From Acanthaster planci (lineage: Eukaryota; Echinodermata; Asteroidea; Valvatida; Acanthasteridae): a stretch of DNA of 47,302 nt. This document shows positions 11,901 to 23,900 of this stretch, in pieces. Where the stretch lies: the NCBI RefSeq assembly GCF_001949145.1, contig NW_019091536.1, positions 74,180-121,481 on the forward strand, given 5' to 3'. Numbering within the stretch: position 1 is the first letter of the stretch; the number at the start of each line of letters is the position of its first letter. The translations under genes and the position numbers were made by a program. The notes under the pieces were generated by a model that was given only the letters and a program-made list of their open reading frames with translations, was not told where the DNA came from and did not search any database.

Positions 11901-14900
11901 TACATGTATTTGTGTGCATTCTCTGTAAGTCGCGAGGTCCTGTGTTTCGGTAACCGGCTCCTTGCCTTTAACCTATTCCATAATTAAGTGTCATGAGGCA
12001 ATTTGTGTATTACAAGACTACTAAAACTAGTGATAAGCTGTGGCAAAAGTTCAGAGAATGGTCTCACCATGAGTTGATTGTGTTTGTCCGAGTATGTGTA
12101 TAAGAGACAGTCATGGCAAACTTGCAGTAAAACTGCAAACACCGAAATTAGTTCCTTTGTGACTGTTTTTTTCTTGCCCATATAACCTAACACCAGTCTC
12201 TACACTTTAACTTTGGTGAAATTGGTGAAAATCATTTCAGATTGTTTCTGCAAAAACCTGAAAACGCTGTTCTACCTTAAGTAGGACTGGCCTTTGCTTT
12301 TGAAGTGGACGCGGGGCATGTCCCAGGCCAGAACAAACTCCATCTTGCTTTGACTCTTGTCGCCTACTTGACAAGACGCACAGACTGCTGCTGCAGTCAG
12401 CTCGCCCTCCTGCGACTTGGGAGCTGGATCTGCAAAAGAGAACACAATGATTGCTTCACAAAGTGTCATCTGGCTCGACTTTTCAGTGCATAAAAATGAT
12501 GCAATTATAAACACAAATGCCATGTTAAGCCAACGTTAAAACCCACAAATTTACATGTAATTCACATATCATACAAATGTACAATTCATTTCCCGTATCA
12601 ATGGAACTTCAAAAACAACCCATCCTTGAGGTCCTATTGAATAATCTGGATGCCAGCAAATTCACCTGTTGAGGAGTTGAGATGTCCATCTTCTAGCAAA
12701 TCCTCCCATAAAGCATCAGCATTGGCACTGGGGTTGAAAGCTGCACAATGTGTGACCTTGACTCCCTCCTGGATATGTAGAGAGGAAACGACACATACAC
12801 TGTAGCTAAAGGCTTGCTGTGGGGAATGGCCAATTAGCTTGTTATAATCTGAACCTTGCTATTAAAATAACTATGAAAAGCAAAAGAATTTGGGAGTCCC
12901 TTTGCTCTTAGCAGGATTTTGTCAAAAGAGCCCCCTCTGTATTGACAGCCAACTGTAATAAAATCCTCGCCAATCAGCGTTACAATCACATAAGTGGAAT
13001 AATCCAGACGGAACAGACTAAATGGGGCTATGCATAAAGAAAATACTTAGATCCTTGCCAATATAAATGCTGAAAACCACACTTCTCCTGACGAGAAGGC
13101 CTCATCAATGGGGTTTTTCTCTTCTATCCCTTACTCTCCTTGACCCACAATATTCCTGATTTTCTAATGCACGTTTTCAGTATTTTCTGATGACTTCAGG
13201 ACCGTACTTATTAAGCATATCATAACACGAATTCTATACAGATTTGGTAAGAAGCCAGTGTAAACTTTTTAATGGTGCAGGTTTTAACCAGGGCATTGCT
13301 CAATATGTACATGTAGCAATCCACAATTGGGATTAACATTCCATGCTTGCACACTAAGACAAGTATACCTGCACATAACCCACATTTTATTTAACGGGTA
13401 ATGAGCATGATTTTATTCTATGTTACAAAATTATTTGCCTAGACTTTTCACAATTTCATTAAATATGATAATTGGAGTTGTAGATGTTTTTTCTAGATTT
13501 CATTATTGAATGACAGCATTTAGTAATGAAAATTTTTGTATGTTAATAAATTTCAAATGTTAAATTGTAATTTTATTCTTGTCAATGTTCGTGTAATTGT
13601 AATTTTGGAAAATTGTAATGTGCATTCGAACATATGTACATGTATGTATGGAAAGGGCAAAATAAAAATCCATTATTATTATTAACATTATTAAAATATG
13701 TTGACTGTTAACAGAATTTCTTGCTGTGGTTGGTAAAGAGTTTTTGCTCAGGTGCATTATAAAATTGTGTCCAAATGCCTAGCTATCATTAATCATGCAC
13801 GATTCTGTTTGAAGACAATAGAAAGGAGACAATGAAATGTTCCTGGATGTCTCTGCCCAGATATACACGTAGATAAATCCAGTGGCGTTTAACTACACAT
13901 TCCCAATGGCCCCCTTCGATGGCAAAAAGTACTGTGGTTTAGTACAGAGCAACTGAACTGGAACATTGGCTCTGTACAATAACTCACCACCATTTGTGGG
14001 GGCCATGGCAAATGACAAATGACACCATTACCATGGTCACTGGATTTGTCTAAAGATAGGAGTAATTAACTTTTAGTGTTTATCAAGACGTAATGAAAAT
14101 ATGCTAAAGATTTATGAGCTCCAACTCCCCTTAACAAGGCAAAACTCTTTTGGGGCCTTGTTTGAAGGTGCAAAGCTTACTTGACTGGCTGCAGATATAC
14201 CCATGGTGCATCTGTTGATGGGCTGGTCGTCATGCAGCAGCACGCCCACCACACTGGCCTCACTGGAGCCTTCCGCTCCCTCGGTGCAGAACGCTTCGTT
14301 CCAGCGGCCTCCATTCCTGTCACTGGCTGCACCGATCCCGTTCTGCCACGTAAACATGATACTGACGTCGACTGGGGCAGGGGCATGGTTGTGGATCTCC
14401 CAGACGAACACACCCACTGGTAGACAGGTGTCCTGATGGCAGGGGCGGAAAAGGCCAAATAGATTAAACATGCATTTCCACAGGATCCCCCAAATGAGAC
14501 TATTTTTCATTAATCAGGTTTAGTTTGCATTGGATAGAGCAAACTCAGGCACTTTGTCTTGATGTATCACTTAGTTTGGCATCCCAATGAAAATAAATAT
14601 TATGACAGTGGAAAACGCTGGATTCCTACATCCTGCAAGATTTTTTAAAGCCTTTAAGTCAGAAGTGGCTTTGGTGACTCAATTTTCCCTGCAAAAGAGA
14701 CATTAAGTTTCATGGTACATGTACTTGAGCACAAATCTCACTGTACATGTAGGTAAAATTTGGAAAGGTTCAATTTGGGGGCTGTCCCTTTGTTTTTCAT
14801 CAATTTCATGAGTGTGCAAACTACATGTATACACTAGGGAGGAAGTTGGTTGCCATGCACACTTTTCAAAAATATTAAACATGTTGATAATACCCAGCAA

Positions 14901-17900
14901 AGAAATAGTTTTTCCCCTTATTTAGTTCATGCCTTCTAGGAGGGAGAGGGGGTCCACATATTCAACTCTGTACTCTTGAATATTCATGACAGTGATGAGA
15001 AAAGAAGGGGGGCCTTGCCAGTCCAAGCTTTCAACAGTTTAATTCACTGCTCTTTAATGTGTTGGGGAAAACTGTGTTAAGGGTGTCATCTACATGCACC
15101 TGTACTTCCATAACAAAGGAGATGGTACATGTATTTCCTTTTTGTTGTTGTTACAAGATCAAATATTAATCAAGCAGCTTGGATTAAAAAGCCAGTAAAT
15201 GTCAAGAGGTGATTGGCTATGGGTACGGTACATGAAGACCCAAAACTCTTGAGAGTTTCAGGCTTGGTTAGTTAACACAATGCAGTCCAACCAACCTTTC
15301 AATAGCAATTAAAATTCAGCACTTGATGGCTGTAGAATACAAGCACATGTAGGTACAACCTAAAGGTTTGTACAGTATGACTGAGTAGCCATATTTTGCT
15401 GACAAAAGAGAGAGAATGATGAGATTGGTGTGGTGTTTTCAGTGTTGACTGTACATGTATAGTTGGTGAGCACTGTGTTTGTGGCTTTTACAATGGTGCA
15501 AATCTAGTCAACCAACAGGATGCCATGTTAATTATATATAACAGGTATTTTGCCCTTACCCAACGTATACTAAGGGCAAAAATACCTGTTATATATAATT
15601 AACATCTCCCCAAGGCAAAATACATCTTGACAAAAGGATGCCATGTCTTGCAAAATACACATGTGCATATTTGTCGTGTCACCACAGTTATGGCGTTTAC
15701 GTGGATTGGTCCACATGTTACATACTTTTACCAGAAAGGAAAGTATACTTTGATCGCTAATCTGGCCCCTGTTGAAAAGACGCCAGCAGCGCACTGTGCC
15801 AGTTTAAGGAACAAAAGAAACTTATGTAACACCACACTATCTGGGCTCTTTTTACAAGGCGGCACGCCTGGTTGAAATACTCAGGCATCAGTCACTCCAT
15901 GGGGTAGGCGTTCAAGAAAAAACGATAAGAAATTTTGAAGACTTTTGAAAAACGAAGATATTGAAAAATTGCCTGTATGAAGGCACTGCATTTTTAAAAG
16001 CACCTGGCAGGAAATACATGTAGTTAAGGGCAACGTCCATGCGGTACGCTAAGGATTCAGTTGGTAACCTCAATGTGGTGTTCCCAGGTTTGACATACAT
16101 GTACATGTACTCACAAGTTGACTGATATGTCCATTGAAAAGTAGTGGTATCCAGTTGAGTGACTTTTTTGTTTAATCGTTACCTTGGCAACTGACCAACA
16201 ATGGCATATTCACTTCGAGTTTCCACTTCACAGGACAAAAGGCCTTAAGGCTGAAATATAGACTGATTGTACTAATGCACAAGTATAATGGATCTTCAGT
16301 AAAATTGAAGCAACCTACACTGTAGGTATAAATTAAACAGTGTTAATTATTCCTAAAAACAATCAGAGAGACGACCTCTATACATAAATTATACTTACAT
16401 GTATCTTGTACTGTTTCCAAAATCAGACTAATACAGTCCTTTAATAATGAATGGAAGAGTACCTGCTGCACCTGCTTCCTGGGGCTGTTTTATAAGTTGA
16501 GTGCGGTTTGAGAAAGCACTTTAGGCACTTAAAATGTAAGGCCCTTTGGGTTAATTTCGAAGTAAACAGCAGGTCCTGTTGGGGTGCACTCAAGACTAAT
16601 GGATTACTTTTGTGAGTCCATTGAAGTATAATGTAGTTGAAGTAGGCCCTATTATGATGTACAAAAGAACATTGTGCAACTCAGTAAAACAGGAAAACCC
16701 ACAAAGAAAACATGAAAACTAATTCTATACATTTCCTTCTACTTATGGCCATTCAAAGATGATTTCTACTAAAATCAAGTGAGGCAGACTTCATTGTATC
16801 ATTCCATACATCAACATGTACAAACAGCACACATGCACAGCACATGCTGCTCTGTAGCCACAGTCAACCACTGTCTGTGTAGAGAACCAGGAAATGTCAT
16901 TTGACTCTCGAGATTTCATTTCCTGAGAACACCCGGCCAGTACATGTTTGAGCACCACACTGTGAGAAATGTTAGGCCCAATGTTAAAGGCCAAGATCCC
17001 TTTTCACTATGAATTCGTATAGGTACACTGTACATTGTATACCAGTATAATGTAAGTGCACTCCAAACGCGGGTTGGCATTTATGATACCCATAAGCTGC
17101 ATTTTACCGCAGGGGGAGGGGGGTGAAATGGGAATTTGAACCAACACCGTTCAATCTGATCTTACAATTACGAGGCAATAATTGCAATGTCATGGACATT
17201 TCACCTCACAGTCAGTCGTGTTCATAACCCCAAAATACTCGTACATGGCCATCTTTGTTGTTTTTGGATGGCTGCCTTTTGAAGCTCCTGCGATTTTGAC
17301 ATAAAGATGAATGGAAAAGGTCAATCAACTCTTTAGATTGGTCAGCTTCATGAATACTTGTATGTGGTCCGCCTCTGGCCAATGCACTTTATTTTAATTG
17401 CTATACAGAGGAACGCCGCTATACCGAACACTGCTATACGAACATTCGGCTGCACCGGACATTGTCCTTGGCTCCCAATAATTTGTGCACAGAACCTACC
17501 GAACACTATTCAGTTGCCATTTGTAATTCCCGAACATCAACATGATAAAACACTCAGTGTTTTTTTTTGTTGGAAAGTGACAAGTGGCCATTATTTCCCC
17601 AAAGATTAGAAGGGAAAGCCACTAGTTGTCAACGGTATTGAGTAGACACTGGTTTTGCGACTCCACATGATTGGGTGAGAAAGAAAACCGCACGTACACG
17701 CACGGTGGAATTGCACTAATAGTCTAAAGAGGGCGCCGCTGATAGACAAATCAACCGAGATTCACCACAGCATGCATCAGAGATCGATCCTGAGTGGTAG
17801 TTTCACGACTTTTAGGATAAACTTGATATCAATGTTTTGACTCAAGTTTAAATAAAAAACAAAAATAATTAACAGATACACTGTACATTTCTAGAAACCT

Positions 17901-20900
17901 TAAACTTGAATGCAACGGCAAAACATCACGAAAACAGCGAACCAACAAGAGAGGGCGCTATTCAACAGGGCAACCAAACGTTTGGCAGTTAAATTTGCTG
18001 TACTGAACGACCGCTGTACCGAACATTTAGCGTGGACCCCATCTTGTTCGTTATAGCGGGGTTCCACTGTATCATGTATGTATGTTCAGGTGTTTCTGGG
18101 AGTTTGTAGAATATGCACTTACCTTATTTGGATGGGACTTCCCGGTACATGTACATGTAAACGGACAGATTTCTTCTTACTAGAGAAGACACCTGAACAA
18201 CGGCCTCTAAGCCTGTCAGTTTAACCTCGCAAGAATCCAAATACATGTATGTACATGCATGTAGAAGGGGGTACCACAACTGATGTGCTGACTAAATTTT
18301 CAGTAGCTGTGGTACATGTAAGTCATTATCACTTTGAGAACTTTACTAAATTGTTAGAAAAATGCCCAGCAAAGTTGACAAACCTTTAGTATACAGCTAA
18401 TTTTAATCCATGACATAAAATAAACACTCACTGAATAATCATGTGGAAAAACTGATGACACTTGCCGACACACCAGTGTGACATCTTGGTCTGGTATCCT
18501 GTAGACGGTCCACGCCCGCGGATACAAGCCATGGTACTGGGCCTGGTTGCCGGGGAACTGCCACTGCCAGGACTGGGCAAGGTGCTGGCTGGAGACCTGG
18601 CCAGGGTACAAGACCTGCTGGTACACTGGCTGATCAGGTCGCTGAATTCTGACAGTAAACTGTCAATGTTGGAAGGGAGACCAGGGGAAAAAAAACAAAA
18701 CAGGTGCTTATGGCAAAAACTTCAAAATTTTAAAGAAACAATTGACACGAACTTCACCTTTATATAAGCCAAGTCCCAGTCTCTACTGGTGGTTGTATGC
18801 CAGAAAAATAAACTGATAACTTTGCAAATGGCCTCACATTAGGTTCACTGTTCTATATTTGTACATGGACAACTGAGAAACAAAGGTCTTCTAAAGGGAA
18901 TTTTACTTAGAGTCACAAAAACATATCATACAGATTTTCTTATTGAAAATCCTGACAAATTTTACACACCTGATGTTGTTTTGTTCAAGAACAGTTTATG
19001 TAAATGCTATGTCATTTCAGCCTAAACTACCAATGCATGACCTAAATAACAAGGAGTTTAAGAGCTGGTGTATAAAAAATGTGAACTATGGCATGTGACT
19101 GCTCATATCGTATCATATTGTATCGCCGGAGGTGCCGTCTGAATGCCAACTGCTTGGCAGAACAAATTTGATTTTATCATCCAAGTGGTTCGCTAGGGGT
19201 AGTGTAATAAAAGGATGACAGGACCTCACAGAGCCACAACATTTAATAGTAATCTAAGAGCAAAGCAATTGTGCAAACGTGCAATTTTTAATTCTTAATC
19301 CATCCCAGGGTATTTGTTCTGACACTACAGACGCGACTTGCATTTTGGGCTTTTTTTTAAGGGAAAACTTCTGATTCTGCAAAGTGATGCCTTGCAAAGA
19401 TAGATTTTTGTGTAAATTTTCATCAGATTTCAATATACTGTTATCAGGGATCACATTTGAAAAGCAAATCCCAAAACACACAGTTCAAAAAGATTTCATT
19501 TACGATGCATATGAACATTTTCTAGATCTTGGTCAGGAAAGTGAAGCAGCCATATTTGTTGATTTGACCAAAACTTTGCATATACATGTACATGTACAAC
19601 ACAGGTTTCAATGAAAAATGTTTAGGACTGAATCTCTTTCAAACCCCAAATTATTCATTTTACACTGATCATCTCAGCAACAAGTGTCCATCCTGCTTAC
19701 CTGGTTCACTTCCACTATATCGTAGGTGTATATACCAGGGGTGAGGGACCAACGACAGAACTCACCCTTCCAGCCTCTGTTGATTGCCCCACAACCTATC
19801 CCTCCAATGGGTACCCCTGCAATGGGAAGGGACTCTTCCAATTACTGATTAAAAATGTGTGTGTTTTAGTCACCTGTCACTTCCACAAAAGTATGAGGGA
19901 AAAACCAGAAAAAGAAATGTATGGTGATTTCAGTTCCCAAGAAAACCTCAAACATTAAATCTAAGAGATTCTTTTCAGCACAAACCTTAAAAGAAAGCTA
20001 CCGGGTATAGTGTACATGAACGTACACACAGTTTACCATTCAATCTTTTAAAAAACAACTGAAAACACAGAAAGTTAAAAAATAAATACAGCAGTTCAAA
20101 AGCCTTAAATTTAATTCCTCGTCTGGTACCACGAGCAGACTACATGTACATGTATGGTAAAACACTCAGACAGGACCTCAACAGAATATGTTCAGCTGCG
20201 TTATAAACCTGTCAACGAGAAGCACCAGTGAAGTACACAGTGCAAGCACATGGTACATGTATAATTACATGTATTTCTGCATTTACTCATTTTCATCCTA
20301 ATGTGCACAACAGTACTGGTATTTAAGTGTCCTGTAAATCGCTAAGAAGTCTTTGAAAGCATAAATGCACAATGTACATGTACACACTTATGTGTGAAAT
20401 ATTTGATTTACCACAAGTGCCATGAATTCAGATTTTGGACACTGCCCGGGTCCCACATGTAGAGCTCCATGCTTCACTATACATTCACAAACCACCGAAG
20501 ATGATAGGGGGGCAGGAAAAAACAGGGCTATCTTTTCCTAAACTTAGTTAAGATTTCAGCCTCCACCTTGCAAGGTTTCATGTACCAGCTACTGGTACAG
20601 TCTGGAATCTTTTCAGTGGAATCCCCCAAGGATGCCACAGCTGTCAAAGATACAGTAGCACCTACTGTAAGTTTCAGATGTGGCATAAGAGGCAATACAT
20701 CAAATGACTCATGGACATCATGCATTAAATGGCAATAGCCGGAACAAGCTTGGACTTGGTAGTGTCATGCTTTAAACTCACCGTATATTCGCTTGAAGGA
20801 GACTGGTACAATGTCAATGAATGGTCGTCTGCCAAGCGCCTTCATTTTCTGGATAAATTTAAAGTATCTGCCAAAAAAAGAAAAACATTTCATCTCTGAA

Positions 20901-23900
20901 ATCACTGGATCACATTAAACCCTAAGCTAAGAATCCTTGTGCCAGTTAGAGGCCGGTGTAAAAATGTGAAAAAGGAAAGGAACCCCAACGAAGTCACACT
21001 AGTAAACCCCTCCCCTCCCTCCCATTTCAGGGTTATGAAAATGAACAGTAATGTTTCAAATTTTGGAGGAAGGACAGCTACATGTACATCATTTAATGTC
21101 TGTCATGAAGAATATCGCTCATCCCTTATCCCTTCACAGCCATCTGCATTTGATCAGAAAATGTGATTTAATGGAAGTGCCAGTTGTACAGACTTTTTTA
21201 TCATTAATATCTGCTGATGGTTGAATAAACTGAACTGCACTTTCATTATGACAAAGGAAATTTACAGATTACCCAGAAGTACATGTACACGTACATGTAC
21301 ATTAGAAAATGTCACCCAGCAAAGGAAATATATACATGTACATGTAATGGGCATGAGGACATCACAAAGATGTGCTGGTACTGGAAATGTACTGTACATA
21401 CATGTACATGTATACGTGTACACGTACAAGTACATGTACATCACCAATTTAGTGAGTCATGGGATCTTGTCCACATGGTAGCATACCGGTAATGCATCCA
21501 ACGTACATGTATCAAACAGCAACACCAAGTTTGAGCATGTAATCCACCACTCTAAAGGTTTAACAGGACAAGGGCACTCTCACCATTAACTCTATCATTT
21601 ATGGAAAGGTTCATGTACATCGTTTATGTCCTACATGTAGTACATGTACATGTCATGGACTTAGGTGATAGATTCAACAATTACATTACATTTGAGAAAA
21701 TCAGGGATGACTGTACATGTACATTGAAAGTGTTGAATCCAGCATAAAGCTTGTTAAATCCAACATTTTACATTTTAAATCCAGCATGTTTAGACTGGTA
21801 ATTCAACAATTCTAGTTCTGATTCAATTCAACAATTTCAAGAAAAACCTTTGTAAAACACTGAAATTCTTGAATTTATTCTTTTAACATAGGACAAAATG
21901 TTTATAAATTGCAGGATATTACAACTGATATGCTGGATTCAACACTTTCAAAGTGTATCGTCACTGACCCACTGATGTAAGAGTTGGATTCAACACTTTT
22001 TGTATGAGTGCATGTACATGTACACAAATAACTGTCAAGTTCTAACAAAAATTGAAACGCCAGCAGAAAACTGGAAGAACTGCTACGCCTGCTCAATCTC
22101 CTCTTGCAGAACTTATATCATTCAGTTTCTCCAATGTACATGTACCTGTACATAAAGTGATGGTGTAAATTACATGTACCACTGATGAAGGTCTTTCCAC
22201 AAAGACCAGTTTGGCCAGGAGGACAACACAACAGCTGGCTGAAGCTGGAACAAATGCAGGGAACAGATAACAAACTACCATCAAGGCATACTGTACATGA
22301 TGTACATGTACACCTTCCATGGCACAACATGCAAATTATGGACATGCATATGTACACAAGTATACATACATGTACATGTACAGTGTAATTGCTTTTAAAA
22401 TAAAATTAAATTTACTGTTGTTTTTAATGCAAACATGGCAAAAATTGTAATTTCCTACTATAACAGCATTACATTTACCGGTATGCATGCATCCATTATC
22501 TCATGTTAAGAACTGTTTCACAATTTACATGTACATCTATGATCTGTTTAATACATAATTTACATTAATGTACATGTGTCGGTTGTGTACATGTACGTAC
22601 ATTTAACAATTGTTGCGTATGATACTGGGGTCCATGGTGTTTTGTACACCTGAGGGGGCAAACGGCACTCGAGGCAAAGCTGAGGGTGCCATTTGCCCCC
22701 TTGGGGGTTGGAGCCTAAAATACAATGATACATGTACATGCAGTTATTTTTCATGCAGATGTTTTCTTTTTTAAAAAAATGAGCTACACGTAAATCTGAA
22801 TCAGTGACAGTGGAAGATTTCCAGATTTTGGTTGAGTTCATATGGAATTTTAAATACATGCACTGTACATGTACATGTACCAGTACAGTGTATATTTTAC
22901 TTCCTGTCATTACATGTACATGTATATTTAATCCTAATTTGTGACTATACTACTTCAAACTTGCATGTACAACAACTTGTAAAAATCACACGCAATTTGG
23001 CTTTTGGGCCACAAGGTATGATACGTTTTAATAAAATATATGTACCAGTGAATAAATTTTTACTACATGTACATGTAACTTTACTGTAATGTTACATGGG
23101 GCTGATTGTTTAATTTAGATTCAACAAATGAACATGACAACTGGTTACACTGCACTGCGCATGTACATCGCCTCTTACATTTTGTTGAAATGACAGTTGC
23201 AGTTAAAGTCTTAGTGCAGAGGAGGGGTGCTGCTCCCCCAATGTACAGTGAGTTTGTCTGGGAAAGAAGTGTTAATGAGGGAAGACAGGTAAATGAATGA
23301 AATGAATGGAATGAGAGATGCCCTGTTGCCTGAAAATTAGGTTGAGAAGCTTATCTACACTACATGTACATGTATGGTAGGCCTTGTGCATGAAGGACAG
23401 AATCTCTAGTTTTACTCAACTAGATGATTACATGCAGATTGTCAATCTACAATGCACTGCACATGTACATGTACTGTAAGTAATGTTTGATCACAATCTC
23501 TTTCAAACTGTTTAATCACAGATTAAAGCAAGAAATTTTAATCCTTGTGGCAACCACAGAAGCATAAAGGTCAACACCTGCATAAACTATGGTACATGCA
23601 CAGTACACATGGACTAAGGAACTTGCAACAATTTGAGACAGGTGTAATGATACCACGTGATTTCAAGAAGTGGTGACATGTAAACTAACATAAATCCTTT
23701 GAAGTTGTTTCCATCACCATGGCAATGGGCAGTGTCTCATTGTAATTGGTGGTCTAAAGAAAAAACTAGATCCAAAAAGTCAACTAGAAGTGGCACATAC
23801 ATGTACATGTATGCTTGTCTTCTGGTCTTATCATCAGCATCTGATTTGCTTTTTGTGCATGCAATGTGCGCATACAGTATAACTTTTCTTTACTGATAGG

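Larger units (their letters stand above)
14433..18431. other. GBA2 intron 4
   Basis: A 4.0 kb intron. It holds the second foldback element, a pogo/Tc1-like MITE, and many TACATGTA words. No nested gene is supported. Confidence 0.65.

Noticed and set aside
14177-14458. Alternative frames over GBA2 exon 5, on both strands
   Set aside because: They are shadows of the real exon, whose reading frame matches GBA2 blocks.
11202-15634. Hammerhead ribozyme or retrozyme in the foldback elements
   Set aside because: Long target duplications made this worth testing, but I found no CTGATGA and GAAA core arrangement in either copy.
18642-18643. Inner acceptor for GBA2 exon 4
   Set aside because: It stays in frame but removes FTVRIQ, which matches the family's linker, and the outer AG fits as well.
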